A DNA stretch of 64,000 nt from Achromobacter denitrificans NBRC 15125 (GCF_001571365.1 NZ_BCTQ01000028.1:1-64000), one strand, 5' to 3'; positions 8,228-19,775 are shown, counted from the stretch's first letter. Program-made: numbers and translations. Notes: a model not told the origin generated them from the letters alone.

Positions 8228-8257
8228 CCCATTGCCCGGATCGGGGCCGGCAATGGG
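8228..8257. repeat. Inverted repeat upstream of the fnr-type gene
   Basis: Two 9-bp arms, CCCATTGCC (8228-8236) and GGCAATGGG (8249-8257), separated by 12 bp, lie 19 bp before the fnr start codon. It could form a hairpin in the 5' leader or be a protein-binding site. No U-run follows it in the direction of fnr transcription. Confidence 0.55.
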
Positions 8258-8308
8258 TGTAAAGCATGAAGACAACTGATATTGTAGTCCGTTGTTACTA
8301 CGGGCGTC

Positions 8309-8767
8309 TTACGGGCACCCCGGGAGCCGCCGCGCGCGCCGGTAACAGATCCAGTCGTCGCCGGCGACGTCCACCGCCTCGCCGCGCAGCGCCGGATCAA
8401 TGGGATAGTACTGGCAAGTGAGCGAACCGCCCGATTCCGGCCCCTCCGGCGGGCCTTCCCCGGGGAATTCCAGCCGCGCGGCGACCTCGCGCCGCACGAA
8501 GCAGCACGGCTTTCCGGGCTCGTATTCCTCGATTTCGTCCATCAGGGCGATCAGCGCCGGCTCCACCTCGAAAACGTCGCCCCGCACGCGCCGGCCGTCC
8601 GCGACCGGGATCAGGCCCGGCCAGTCGCCGAAATCCACCAGGCGGCCGGGCACGCTGGCCGGGCCGACGTAGCGGGCCGGGAGGAGCCGGCGCCGGGCGG
8701 CGGCTTGCGCCAGGTCATTGATTTCGCCCGCGCGTAGCGTCCCGTAGACAAAAACGTATATGCTCAT
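8309..8767 (-). CDS. Gamma-glutamylcyclotransferase-like (AIG2/GGCT fold) protein
   Basis: 152 residues with the family's opening substrate loop YVFVYGTLRAGE at residues 4-15, the PGRLVDFGDWPGLIP strand, and the acidic segment LMDEIEEYEP (about 74-83) whose Glu serves as general base in this fold. The family acts on gamma-glutamyl compounds or releases 5-oxoproline, but most bacterial members are uncharacterised. The gene is monocistronic, 99 bp upstream of fnr on the same strand. Confidence 0.8.
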   Translation of the reverse strand: MSIYVFVYGTLRAGEINDLAQAAARRRLLPARYVGPASVPGRLVDFGDWPGLIPVADGRRVRGDVFEVEPALIALMDEIEEYEPGKPCCFVRREVAARLEFPGEGPPEGPESGGSLTCQYYPIDPALRGEAVDVAGDDWICYRRARRLPGCP

Positions 8768-8817
8768 AAGTCAGATTGTTGCTGCACGTCGAAAAAAACC
8801 ATGGCGCGGGCAGGGTG

Positions 8818-8845
8818 TTGAAATTCTCCCATCCGTCCGCATATT
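8818..8845 (+). promoter_or_regulatory. Sigma-32 (heat shock)-like promoter of clpB
   Basis: TTGAAA at 8818-8823 and CCGCATATT at 8837-8845 are separated by 13 bp. They match the RpoH consensus (CTTGAAA, then CCCCATnT after 11-16 bp) with one mismatch in the core of the -10. It is 60 bp before the clpB start, the expected place for a heat-shock gene. Confidence 0.65.
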
Positions 8846-8905
8846 CAGCTTATCGAGCCCGCCGGCACGTATCGGTCAGGCTCCCCAACAAGCCAAATGA
8901 CCATT

Positions 8906-11512
<2,607 letters not shown>

Positions 11513-11548
11513 CGCGTCCGCCGCGGCGAGAGCCGAGCCGTCAAACAA

Positions 11549-11590
11549 CCCCCGGAAGCTGGACTGACATCCAGCTTCCGGGGGTTTTTT
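11549..11590 (+). terminator. Intrinsic terminator of clpB
   Basis: A perfect 14-bp stem (CCCCCGGAAGCTGG with its complement), an 8-nt loop and a run of six T at 11585-11590. It lies 36 bp after the clpB stop. The next gene is on the opposite strand and ends at 11613, so the hairpin separates convergent units. Confidence 0.92.
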
Positions 11591-11612
11591 ACATGCGCCG
11601 CCTGTCGGCCGG

Positions 11613-12590
11613 TCAGTATCCCAAGGTCGCGTCGGTGCAAGTATCGGGCCGCCGCCCCTCCAGTACCGTTTTCAGGTTCTCCAGCGTTTGGCGGGCGATG
11701 GCCGCGGCTGGCGTGCGCGTGGCGATATGCGGCGTGACCAGCACATTGGGGTGACGCCATAGCGCGTGTCCAGGCGGCAACGGCTCCTGTGGCGTGGCGT
11801 CCAGTGTGGCGTAGGACAGCTGGCCGCTGTCCAGCGCGGCCAGCAGGGCCTCCGGATCCAGATGCTCGCCGCGGCCCGCATTGACCACGTGGGCGCCGCG
11901 CGCGAGCTGCGCGAAGGTGGCGGCGCCGAGAAAGCCGCGGGTTTCGTCCGTCAGCGGCAGCAGACAGACCAGGGTGTCGGCCTCGGCCAGCAGGGCCGGC
12001 AGACCGTCGGCGCCGTGATGCCCGGTAATGTCCGCGGGCAGATCGGGCTTGGGCGTGCGGCTCCAGCCCGATACGCGGTAGCCCAGCGCGGATAGCGCGC
12101 GCGCCGCCGCCAGGCCCAGCCGGCCCAGCCCGGCGATGGCGACGCGATGCTCCGAAGGCGCCACGATGGGGCTTTCGCGCCAAATGCCCGCGGCGCAATT
12201 GCGCACGTAATCGGGAAAGTGCCGGTGATGATTGATCACCGCCCAGGCGACGTAGGTGCTCATGCCCGCGGTCATGCCGGCCTCGGACACGCGGCACACC
12301 GGCACGTGGCGCGGGACCGCGGGATCGGCGTAGATGTGATCCACGCCGGCGCCTATCGATTGGATCAGGCGCAGGTTGGGCAGCCTGCCCAGCACGCCGG
12401 CCGGCGGCTGCCAGCACACCGCGGCGTCGATTTCCGCCGGGTCGCCCAGGTCGTCCGCGGTGCGCCATTCGATGTCGGGCCGCAGGGCCCGGAAGGCCGG
12501 CACCAGATAGCGCATGTCCAGCACCCCGCTCAGCAGGGCGATGCAGGGCGGCGCGTCCGCGGCCGGAGCGGGTTGAAGGCGCGCGCTCAT
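11613..12590 (-). CDS. D-2-hydroxyacid dehydrogenase (GhrA-like)
   Basis: 325 residues with the split catalytic/NAD(P)-binding layout of the D-isomer-specific 2-hydroxyacid dehydrogenases. Seen are IQSIGAGVDHI (about 83-93), the dinucleotide motif GLGRLGLAAARAL (about 158), NAGRGEHLD with its conserved Arg, and TPHIATRT with the catalytic His. The lack of a longer regulatory domain and the GAGVDH block point to the glyoxylate/hydroxypyruvate reductase (GhrA) group. Its ATG overlaps the stop of the upstream ABC ATPase gene (ATGA), so it is the last gene of the aldolase-ABC operon and likely reduces or oxidises the imported acid or a product of it. Confidence 0.85.
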   Translation of the reverse strand: MSARLQPAPAADAPPCIALLSGVLDMRYLVPAFRALRPDIEWRTADDLGDPAEIDAAVCWQPPAGVLGRLPNLRLIQSIGAGVDHIYADPAVPRHVPVCRVSEAGMTAGMSTYVAWAVINHHRHFPDYVRNCAAGIWRESPIVAPSEHRVAIAGLGRLGLAAARALSALGYRVSGWSRTPKPDLPADITGHHGADGLPALLAEADTLVCLLPLTDETRGFLGAATFAQLARGAHVVNAGRGEHLDPEALLAALDSGQLSYATLDATPQEPLPPGHALWRHPNVLVTPHIATRTPAAAIARQTLENLKTVLEGRRPDTCTDATLGY

Positions 12591-14233
12591 GCCGCGGCCT
12601 CCAGTCGCGCGAGGCCCGTGAGCCGCGCTCGTCCGGAAACGATGCTGGCGAAGTCGGGCACCGCTTGCACCAGCGCTCGCGTGTAGTCCTGGCTGGGGGC
12701 GCGGATGACTTGCGCGGCGGAGCCGCATTCGATGATGCGGCCCTGCTGCATGACGGCGATGCGGTCGCACATCTGCGCCGCCACGCGCAGATCGTGGGTC
12801 ACGAACAGCATGCTCAGGTGGAACTGCCTGCGCACGCTGGCGAACAGTTCCAGCACCTGGGCCTGCACCGACACGTCCAGCGCGGAGACGGGCTCGTCCG
12901 CCACGATCAGTTCGGGTTCCGAGGCCAGCGCGCGCGCGATGCCGATGCGCTGGCGCTGACCGCCGGAGAATTCGTGCGGGTAGCGGCCGGCGGCGTCCGG
13001 GTTCAGGCCCACCAAATGCAGCAGTTCCGCCGCGCGCTCGCGGGCGCGTTCTGACGCCATGCCTTGCGCCAGCGGGCCGGCCATGATCGAGCGGCCCACG
13101 GTATGGCGCGGGTTGAGCGAAGCCTGCGGGTCCTGGAAGACCATCTGCACGCGGCCCGGCGCCGGTCGCGCGCCGTGCTCCCGGCCGTTGAAGAGAATCT
13201 GGCCGCCGTCCGGCGCCAGCAGGCCCGCGATGCAGCGGCCCAGCGTGGATTTTCCGGAGCCGGATTCGCCCACCAGGCCCAGCACTTCGCCGCGCTGAAG
13301 GGTGAAGCTGATGCCGCGCATGGCCGCGGTTTCGCGTCCGCGCCGGAACAGTCCGCCGCCGGACGAGTAGGTCTTGCGCAGGTCGCGCACGTCCAGCAGC
13401 AGCGGCTGCGCGTTGGCGGCCGAGCCAGCCGCCGGCATGCCGTGCGGAATCGCGGAGATGAGCTTGCGGGTGTAGTCGTGTTGCGGGTTGCCGAGGACTG
13501 CGGCGGCGTCGCCGGCCTCGACGATCTCGCCCAGCTGCATGACGGCGACGCGGTCGGCGATCTGGGACACCACGCCGAAATCGTGCGTGATGAACAGCAC
13601 CGCCGTGCCTTGCCTGGCCTGGAGGTCGCGGATCAGCTCCAGGATCTGCGCCTGGGTGGTGACGTCCAGCGCGGTGGTCGGCTCGTCGGCGATCAGCAGG
13701 GCCGGTTCCAGCATCAGCGCGCACGCGATCATGACGCGCTGGCGCTGTCCGCCGGACAGCCGCCCGGGATAGCTGGCGGCGATGCCTTCGGGATCGGGCA
13801 GGCGCACGTCGCGCAGGGCCGCGAGGATGCGGGCGCGCTTGTCGCCGGGCGTGAGATCCAGGTGCGCGTCCAGCGCTTCCTCCAGCTGTTCGCCGATGCG
13901 CATGACGGGATTGAGCGCCGACATGGGGTCCTGGAAGATCATGCCGATGCGGTTGCCGCGCAGGGCGCGCCATTGCGGTTCCCGCAGCGCCAGCAGGTCC
14001 TGGCCCTGGAAGGCGATGGCGCCGGCGACGGGCGCCACCAGGGGCTGCGGCAGCAGGCCCATGACCGCGTTGGCGATCATCGATTTTCCCGAACCGCTTT
14101 CTCCCACGATGCACAGCGTTTCGCCGGCGGCGACGGACAGGCTGGCTTCCTTGACGGCGAGGGCGCGGTCGGCGCCGGCGGGCAGCCGGATGCTCAGGCC
14201 GCGGATGTCGAGCAGCGGTGGCGTCGGCGTCAT
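12587..14233 (-). CDS. Fused double ATPase of a peptide/nickel-type ABC importer (DppDF-like)
   Basis: 548 residues carrying two complete ABC ATPase domains in tandem. Domain 1 has Walker [10 protein letters not shown] and signature [15 protein letters not shown] with DEPTTALDV; domain 2 has GESGSGKST and [15 protein letters not shown] with DEPVSALDV. This equals DppD joined to DppF (as in GsiA/YejF). It energises the two permeases encoded upstream, at the cytoplasmic membrane face. The start at 14233 overlaps the permease stop by 4 bp, and the stop overlaps the dehydrogenase start by 4 bp. The substrate is set by the receptor protein, not by this gene. Confidence 0.93.
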   Translation of the reverse strand: MTPTPPLLDIRGLSIRLPAGADRALAVKEASLSVAAGETLCIVGESGSGKSMIANAVMGLLPQPLVAPVAGAIAFQGQDLLALREPQWRALRGNRIGMIFQDPMSALNPVMRIGEQLEEALDAHLDLTPGDKRARILAALRDVRLPDPEGIAASYPGRLSGGQRQRVMIACALMLEPALLIADEPTTALDVTTQAQILELIRDLQARQGTAVLFITHDFGVVSQIADRVAVMQLGEIVEAGDAAAVLGNPQHDYTRKLISAIPHGMPAAGSAANAQPLLLDVRDLRKTYSSGGGLFRRGRETAAMRGISFTLQRGEVLGLVGESGSGKSTLGRCIAGLLAPDGGQILFNGREHGARPAPGRVQMVFQDPQASLNPRHTVGRSIMAGPLAQGMASERARERAAELLHLVGLNPDAAGRYPHEFSGGQRQRIGIARALASEPELIVADEPVSALDVSVQAQVLELFASVRRQFHLSMLFVTHDLRVAAQMCDRIAVMQQGRIIECGSAAQVIRAPSQDYTRALVQAVPDFASIVSGRARLTGLARLEAAA

Positions 14234-15075
14234 GTGCGGCTCCTTGCGTCCAGGCGGGTGTTCAGGCCGTCGCTCAAGCCTTCGCCCACCAGGTTCAGCG
14301 CCAGCACGGTCAGCAGGATGGCCACGCCGGGGAACAGGCTGATCCACCAGGCCTGGCGCAAGGCGGTGCGGGCCGCGCCGATCATGTAGCCCCAGCTCAT
14401 GACGTTGGGATCGCCCAGGCCCATGAAGCTCAGGCTGGACTCCAGCAGGATCGCGGTGGCCACCATCAGCGAGCCCATGACCACGATGGGCGCGGCGGCG
14501 TTGGGCAGGATCTGGGTGACGATGATGCGCAGGTTGGATTCGCCCGCGAGGTGGGCGGCGTGGACGAAGTCGCGGTGGCGCAGCGTCAGGAATTCCCCGC
14601 GGACCAGGCGCGCCACGGGCGGCCAGGAGACCAGCGCGATGGCGGTGACGATGGAGTCGACCGAGGGCTGGAAGATCGCCACCAGCACGATGGCCAGCGC
14701 AAAGCTGGGGATGGCCTGGAACAACTCGGTGAAGCGCATCAGGCCGCTGTCTATCCAGCCGCCGTAATAGCCGGCCAGGGCGCCCACCGACACGCCGATC
14801 AGCAGGCCGGCCAGCGTCGAGATCAGGCCGATCAGCAGCGAGACGCGCGCGCCGTAGGCCAGGCCGGACCCGATGTCGCGGCCCATGGTGTCGGTGCCGA
14901 AGGGCAGGCCGGCCATGTCCAGCGGCCGCAGGAACGGGCGTTGCACCATGGCCCAGGGATCGTGCGCGGCGATCAGCGGCGCGGCCAGCGCCAGCAGCAG
15001 CACCGCGGTCATCACGGCCAGGCCGGCGAGGGCGCCCTTGTTGCGGCGGAAACGCCGCCAGAATCCGTTGTTCAT
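14230..15075 (-). CDS. ABC transporter permease, DppC/OppC family
   Basis: 281 residues with an N-terminal anchor helix (RRNKGALAGLAVMTAVLLLAL) and five further helices. The EAA loop is visible around HRDFVHAAHLAGESN, followed by RIIVTQILPN, the contact site for the ATPase. The FGTDTMGRDI segment near residue 60 is diagnostic for the DppC group. It forms the heteromeric channel with the DppB-type protein. The start overlaps the DppB-type gene by 4 bp and its stop overlaps the ATPase start by 4 bp. Confidence 0.92.
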   Translation of the reverse strand: MNNGFWRRFRRNKGALAGLAVMTAVLLLALAAPLIAAHDPWAMVQRPFLRPLDMAGLPFGTDTMGRDIGSGLAYGARVSLLIGLISTLAGLLIGVSVGALAGYYGGWIDSGLMRFTELFQAIPSFALAIVLVAIFQPSVDSIVTAIALVSWPPVARLVRGEFLTLRHRDFVHAAHLAGESNLRIIVTQILPNAAAPIVVMGSLMVATAILLESSLSFMGLGDPNVMSWGYMIGAARTALRQAWWISLFPGVAILLTVLALNLVGEGLSDGLNTRLDARSRT

Positions 15076-16046
15076 TGCAGTTCTATCCTCGGGTCGGCCA
15101 ACGTATAGAGCAGGTCGGTGACGATGTTGAACGCCACGGCGAGTGCGGCAGTGATCAGGAAGGTGCCCAGCAGCAGGTTGTAGTCGCGCTGTACCAGCGC
15201 GTCGAACATCAGGCGGCCGATGCCGGGCCAGGCGAAGACGGTTTCGATCAGCACCGTGCCGCCCACCATGGAGCCGGCCTGGATGCCGGCCAGGGTGATG
15301 ACGGGCAGCAGCGCGTTGCGCAGGATGTGGTGCCGTTGGATGCGGCGGGGAGACAGGCCCTTTGCGCGCGCGGTCTTGACGAAGTCCATCTGCGCCACTT
15401 CCAGCATGGACGTGCGTGTCATGCGCGCATAGACCGCCATGTAGAAAAGCGCCAGCGTGGCCGCGGGCAGCGCCAGGTGGCGCGCGATGTCGGCCGCGCG
15501 CGCCAGGCCCGAGTAGCCCGCGCCGACGGTCTCGAAGCCGAACCCCGGCAACCATTCCAGCTTGACGGAGAACAGCAGCACCGCCATCAACGCCAGCCAG
15601 AACAGCGGCGTGGCGTAGAACAGCATGGACAGCGTGCTCACCAGGCTGTCCAGCCAGCTCCCGGCGCGCGCGCTGGTCCATGCGCCCAGCGCCACGCCCG
15701 CGGTCAACGCGATGACGAAGGCCGTCATGGTCAGCAGCAGCGTGGCGGGCAGGCGCTCTGCGATCAGGCTCATCACCGGCCGTTGCTGGCGGTAGGAGTC
15801 GCCCAGGTCCAGCCGCGCCGCATGCCCGAGATAATTCGCCAGTTGCCGGTGCAGGGGCTGGTCGAGGCCGAAGCGCTCGCGCAGCTGCGCCATGAAGACC
15901 TCGTCCGTTGCGCCGGCTTCGCCCGCCATGACGGTGGCGGGATCGCCGGGCGCGGCGCGGATGAGCAGGAAATTGATGACCGCGATCAGGGCCAGCACGA
16001 GCAGGCCCTGCGCCACGCGACGCATCAGGTAGGCGAGTTTCTTCAT
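15072..16046 (-). CDS. ABC transporter permease, DppB/OppB family
   Basis: 324 residues, six predicted helices. The N-terminal signature LLIRAAPGDPATVM (about residues 27-40), the ERFGLDQPLHRQLANYL segment and the EAA loop MDFVKTARAKGLSPRRI are typical of DppB. It pairs with the DppC-type permease downstream to form the inner-membrane channel of a peptide/opine/nickel-type importer. Spacing to the upstream receptor gene is 28 bp. Confidence 0.92.
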   Translation of the reverse strand: MKKLAYLMRRVAQGLLVLALIAVINFLLIRAAPGDPATVMAGEAGATDEVFMAQLRERFGLDQPLHRQLANYLGHAARLDLGDSYRQQRPVMSLIAERLPATLLLTMTAFVIALTAGVALGAWTSARAGSWLDSLVSTLSMLFYATPLFWLALMAVLLFSVKLEWLPGFGFETVGAGYSGLARAADIARHLALPAATLALFYMAVYARMTRTSMLEVAQMDFVKTARAKGLSPRRIQRHHILRNALLPVITLAGIQAGSMVGGTVLIETVFAWPGIGRLMFDALVQRDYNLLLGTFLITAALAVAFNIVTDLLYTLADPRIELQ

Positions 16047-16074
16047 GGCGTTCCCCCTGGACGGACGGCCGTGT

Positions 16075-17640
16075 TCAGGCCAGCGTGGCGCGAGCCAGGC
16101 TGTCGTTCAAGCCTATGCCTGAATTGATCAGGTTCTTGATGTTGTTGCGATACAGGGTGGGGAACTGCAATTCCAGCAACCAGGCAACGGGCACGTCGTC
16201 CACCAGCACGCGCTGCACTTCCTCGTACAGGCGCCGGCGCGTTTCCGGATCCGCCTCGCGCGAGCCGCGCTCGAACAGATCGTCCACCTTGGGATTGCTG
16301 TAGCCCTCGACGTTGTTCCAGGGCGAGCCCTTGGCGATCGTCGACGAGAGATAGTTGCGGGCGACGCCCAGCGCGGCGTCGCCGTACTGATAGAGGTAGC
16401 AGAAGGCGATGTCGTAGTCCCAGTTGGCGGTCTTTTCGCTCCAGCCGGCCACGTCGGTGGCGGTCATTTCCAGCTTGATGCCGGCTTCGGCCAGGTTCTG
16501 GCGCGCGATTTCGGCGAAGCGCTGCCAGGTTTCGCCATAGGGCAGCGGCAGCAGGCGCAGGGTCTGGCCCTTGTAGCCGGCCTCTTTCAGCAGTTGCCTG
16601 GCGCGCGCCAGGTCGCGCGGGTACTTGGTCACTTCGTCGGTGTGGTAGCGCACGGTGCTGTTGAACGGGCCGGTGGCGACCTTGCCGAAGCCGTACCAGG
16701 CCACGTTGCGCATGGCCTCGCGGTCCAGCGCGTACATGATGGCGCGGCGCACCCGCAGGTCGGCCAGCACCGGGTTGCGATTGTTCAGCCACATGAAGGA
16801 ATGGGGGCCGAAGAACTCCCAGCCCTTGGTGGTGATCTCCACATTGGGCAGGCCCTTCAGGCGCGCGATGTCGAAGTACTCGACGGTGCCGCCGGGCAGC
16901 ACGTCCAGCTTGCCGGATTCGAAGGCGGCCGAGCGCGAGGCCGCGTCGGGGATCACGTGGAAGTACAGCGTCTCCACATTGGGCACGGCGGGCTCGTGGT
17001 ATTGCGCGTTGCGCACCAGCTGGATGTACGAGCCGCGGCGCCATTCCTTGAACTTGTAGGGGCCCGTGCCGATGGGGGTGTTGTTGGCCGGGTTGGTCTG
17101 GAAGTCGGTGCCTTCGTAGAGATGGCGCGGCACCATCGGCATGGTGCCGACCTCGAACAGCCCGAGGAAGGGCGCGAAGGGGCGCGGCAGGCGGAATTCC
17201 ACCGTGTGGTCGTCCAGCGCCTTGATGCTGTCCACGAAGGCCAGGCCGGCGCGCAGGCGCGCGTGGGTCTTGCGCAGGAACTGATCGACGCTGAACACCA
17301 CGTCGTGCGCGTCGAAGGGCTTGCCGTCATGCCACAGCACGCCTTGCTTGAGTTTGAAGGTGTACACCGTGGCCGTGTCGTTCACCGTCCAGGAGGCCGC
17401 CAGGCCCGGCATGGGCTCCAGCTTCTCGTCGTAGCGCAGCAGGCCTTCGTAGATTTGGCCCCCGATCATCTGGGTGGGGCCGTTCTGGATGATGCCCAGC
17501 ATGAGGCCGGACGGTTCCGGCTGCACGGCGATGTTCAGCACGCCGTTGCGGGCGGCCGCGGCCCATGCGGGCAGGGCGGCGCTGCCGCTCCACCATCCGG
17601 CCGTGGCGGCGCTGGCGATCAGAAAGTCGCGACGATTCAT
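16075..17640 (-). CDS. ABC solute-binding protein, family 5 (DppA-like), Tat-exported
   Basis: 521 residues. The N-terminus MNRRDFLIASAATAG contains a twin-arginine motif followed by a hydrophobic stretch and AWAAA cleavage region, so it is probably folded before export to the periplasm. The body is a SBP_bac_5 protein: PGLAASWTVNDTATVYTFKLKQGVLWHDGKPF, then the GTGPYKFKEW block and a C-terminal helical end. It delivers the ligand to the two permeases. The family carries peptides, nickel, glutathione and sugar- or opine-like acids. The adjacent class II aldolase suggests a non-peptide organic acid ligand, which is an inference. Confidence 0.9.
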   Translation of the reverse strand: MNRRDFLIASAATAGWWSGSAALPAWAAAARNGVLNIAVQPEPSGLMLGIIQNGPTQMIGGQIYEGLLRYDEKLEPMPGLAASWTVNDTATVYTFKLKQGVLWHDGKPFDAHDVVFSVDQFLRKTHARLRAGLAFVDSIKALDDHTVEFRLPRPFAPFLGLFEVGTMPMVPRHLYEGTDFQTNPANNTPIGTGPYKFKEWRRGSYIQLVRNAQYHEPAVPNVETLYFHVIPDAASRSAAFESGKLDVLPGGTVEYFDIARLKGLPNVEITTKGWEFFGPHSFMWLNNRNPVLADLRVRRAIMYALDREAMRNVAWYGFGKVATGPFNSTVRYHTDEVTKYPRDLARARQLLKEAGYKGQTLRLLPLPYGETWQRFAEIARQNLAEAGIKLEMTATDVAGWSEKTANWDYDIAFCYLYQYGDAALGVARNYLSSTIAKGSPWNNVEGYSNPKVDDLFERGSREADPETRRRLYEEVQRVLVDDVPVAWLLELQFPTLYRNNIKNLINSGIGLNDSLARATLA

Positions 17641-17677
17641 GAGGTTCTCCTGGAGGCGGGGGGCCGGTGCGGGCGCT

Positions 17678-18469
17678 TCAGGCGCGCGGCGCGGCGGGAG
17701 CGCTGGACGGGGGATTCACCAGCTTGAGCAGCGCGCGCCATTCGCGTTCGCTGGGATCGGTGGAGCCGGGCAGGCGATTGGTGTCGCCGCTGGCGTATTG
17801 CCGCGCGGTCTTCTCGCTGACCTGCGGGCTGACCGGGTAGGTCGCCTGGCCGGTCGACTGGATCGCCAGCTGGACCCGGCAGGCGCGGTCCAGGTTGAGC
17901 ATGAGGATGAAGGCCTCGGCGACGGTCGCGCCGACGGTGAGCAGGCCGTGGTTGCGCAGGATCATGGCCTTGTGCTGCCCCAGGTCCGCGACCAGGCGCT
18001 CGCGTTCTTCCAGGTCCAGCGCGATGCCTTCGTAGTCGTGGTAGGCGACACGGTTGTAGAACTGCAGCGCCCATTGGTTCACCGGCTGCAGGCCGCAGGC
18101 CAGGGAGGACACGGCCACGCCGGCGACGGTGTGGGTGTGCAACACGCAGCCCGCTTCGGGACGGCCCATGTGCACGGCGCTGTGGATGGTGAAGCCCGCC
18201 GGGTTCACGTCGTAGGAGCTCGGCGCGACCGCATGGCCGTCCATGCCGACCTTGACCAGCGATTCCGGCGTGATGTCGCGGAACAGGAGGCCGTAGGGGT
18301 TGATCAGGAATGCGTCTTCCCCGCCCGGCACGCGCGCGGAGATGTGGGTGTAGATGCTGTCGTCCATGCCGAAATGGGCGGTCAGCCGGTAGCACGCGGC
18401 GAGATCCTGGCGGGTCCGCCACTCCGCCTCGCTCATGGACTGTGGCGCGGTGTCGAGGGGTGTGACCAT
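17678..18469 (-). CDS. Class II aldolase/adducin family protein
   Basis: 263 residues with the zinc-dependent class II aldolase/adducin fold. The metal-binding HTHT motif is in GCVLHTHTVAGVAVSS and a third His is in ILRNHGLLTVGATVAEAF. Family members cleave or epimerise phosphorylated or free sugar derivatives; this one aligns best in character with the aldolase/decarboxylase group lacking a dedicated kinase. It is the first gene of a six-gene minus-strand operon with an ABC importer, 37 bp before the receptor gene. That suggests it processes the imported compound. Start chosen at the ATG at 18469. Confidence 0.88.
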   Translation of the reverse strand: MVTPLDTAPQSMSEAEWRTRQDLAACYRLTAHFGMDDSIYTHISARVPGGEDAFLINPYGLLFRDITPESLVKVGMDGHAVAPSSYDVNPAGFTIHSAVHMGRPEAGCVLHTHTVAGVAVSSLACGLQPVNQWALQFYNRVAYHDYEGIALDLEERERLVADLGQHKAMILRNHGLLTVGATVAEAFILMLNLDRACRVQLAIQSTGQATYPVSPQVSEKTARQYASGDTNRLPGSTDPSEREWRALLKLVNPPSSAPAAPRA

Positions 18470-18537
18470 TCATGCGTCCTTGGTTGAGCTCGGCCTCGGG
18501 GGGCGGGCCGGATGCGAAGGATTATGCGTCGATAGTC

Positions 18538-18551
18538 AACTGTCGACAGTT
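18538..18551. promoter_or_regulatory. Perfect palindrome, candidate GntR/FCD operator
   Basis: AACTGTCGACAGTT is a perfect 14-bp palindrome in the 174-bp intergenic region between the divergent aldolase operon and the GntR regulator. A second short palindrome, GCTATATAGC, lies at 18587-18596. Location and symmetry fit the regulator's own operator controlling both directions. Confidence 0.6.
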
Positions 18552-18643
18552 AGCAGTAACACGGATATGATTTCAAAAACTGGGATGCTATATAGCTGAC
18601 GCCTTGCTGCAATTCCTCATCTCAGACCGAGACGACATCCGCC

Positions 18644-19369
18644 ATGCCCGTGACTTCCGACGCCTACCGCCCCTTCGAATCCGTCAACGTTCCCGACCTG
18701 GTCGGCGTGGTCGAGGACCGACTCACCCAGGCCATCGTGCAGGGGCGCCTGCCCCCCGGCAGCCGCGTGGTGGAAGCCGAGATCGCGCGGCAGATGGCGA
18801 TCAGCCGCGCCCCGGTGCGCGAGGCCTCGCGCCGCCTGGAACGCCAGGGCATCCTGGTGTCCAAGCCGCGTCGCGGTTTCTTCGTGCGCGAGATGTCGGT
18901 GCGCGAGATCGACGATCTGTTCCAGGTCCGCCTGAGCCTCGAACTGACCGCGGTGGCGGCGGCCTGCCAGCAGGCGGATGCGGCCGGCCTGGCGCGGCTG
19001 AAAGACCTGCTGGCCCTGATGATCGACGAGGCCGCCGACGCGCCGCAGCACCGCCGCATCGAGCTGGACCTGAGTTTCCACACGCTGATCTGCGAACTCT
19101 CGGGCAACGCCTATCTGTTGCGCCTGTTCTCCAGCACTCAAACGGAGATGCGGATGATCATTTCGTTGATCGACAACGTGTACCAGGACCCGGAAATGGT
19201 GGCGGCCACGCACCAGCCCATCCTGGACGCGCTGGCGCGGCGCGATGTCGAGGCCGCGCAGGCCTGCATGAAGGTCCATCTGGACGATGCCTGGCAGCAC
19301 GTCCGCAACCTGTTCGTCTCGCAGCATGGCGCCGAGGGCGGCAAGCCCGGCAGCGCGGCCAAGCCGTGA
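18644..19369 (+). CDS. GntR-family (FCD/FadR subgroup) regulator
   Basis: 241 residues. The winged helix is at about 15-85 (RLTQAIVQGRLPPGSRVVEAEIARQMAISRAPVREA is its core), followed by an all-helical FCD ligand domain with the metal-binding pattern DLSFHTLICELSGN and a late His. FCD proteins sense organic acids and normally repress neighbouring catabolic genes. It is divergent from the aldolase-ABC operon across the palindrome at 18538, which it likely controls. It converges with the Rieske gene at its other end. Confidence 0.92.
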   Translation: MPVTSDAYRPFESVNVPDLVGVVEDRLTQAIVQGRLPPGSRVVEAEIARQMAISRAPVREASRRLERQGILVSKPRRGFFVREMSVREIDDLFQVRLSLELTAVAAACQQADAAGLARLKDLLALMIDEAADAPQHRRIELDLSFHTLICELSGNAYLLRLFSSTQTEMRMIISLIDNVYQDPEMVAATHQPILDALARRDVEAAQACMKVHLDDAWQHVRNLFVSQHGAEGGKPGSAAKP

Positions 19370-19415
19370 AGGACGCCTGCAACCGGCAGGCGCGCGCTCC
19401 GCGAGCCGCAGTGCT

Positions 19416-19775
19416 TCAGCGCGCCTGCGGATTCCCCGCATAGACGCAGCCTTCCTCCACGCGCAGGGGCAGCGCGTCCAGCGCCGCGCCCTGGCATGGG
19501 CCTTCGATGCACAGGCCGTCCTCGAAGCGGAACAGCGCCGAGTGGTGGGCGCACATCAGCACCTGGCCCTCGTAGGTCAGCACCGTGCCGCGCGCGGCGT
19601 TCAGCGTGACGGAGAAGTGCGGGCAGCGGTTCAGGTAGCCCCAGACCGCATTGCCGCGCCGCAGCAGGATCACCGGGCGCGCCGCGACGGCGGCCGTCAG
19701 GGAGCCGCCGTCGGGGATGTCCTCGACCCGGCAGAGCGCCGCCTCGGCCTCACGCCCGGGACAGCACGAAGTCAT
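19416..19775 (-). CDS. Rieske [2Fe-2S] protein
   Basis: About 119 residues from the ATG at 19775. The Rieske ligands are seen as C-P-H (NRCPHFSVTLN) and C-x-x-H (MCAHHSALFRF), 21 residues apart. The size is that of a Rieske ferredoxin, which would pass electrons to an oxygenase; no terminal oxygenase or reductase lies in the window. The start overlaps the end of the intradiol dioxygenase gene by 26 bp, so it is the last gene of the hydroquinone operon and probably translationally coupled. A longer start at 19808 would deepen the overlap and is less likely. Confidence 0.82.
   Translation of the reverse strand: MTSCCPGREAEAALCRVEDIPDGGSLTAAVAARPVILLRRGNAVWGYLNRCPHFSVTLNAARGTVLTYEGQVLMCAHHSALFRFEDGLCIEGPCQGAALDALPLRVEEGCVYAGNPQAR

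Noticed and set aside
12591-14114. Upstream extension of the 2-hydroxyacid dehydrogenase frame to 833 codons
   Set aside because: The extra part reads the ABC ATPase gene out of frame and is Arg/Pro-rich; the ATGA overlap at 12587-12590 defines the real start.
19374-19392. Hairpin CGCCTGC-N5-GCAGGCG between the convergent GntR and Rieske genes
   Set aside because: No T-run follows on either strand, so it is not called as a terminator.
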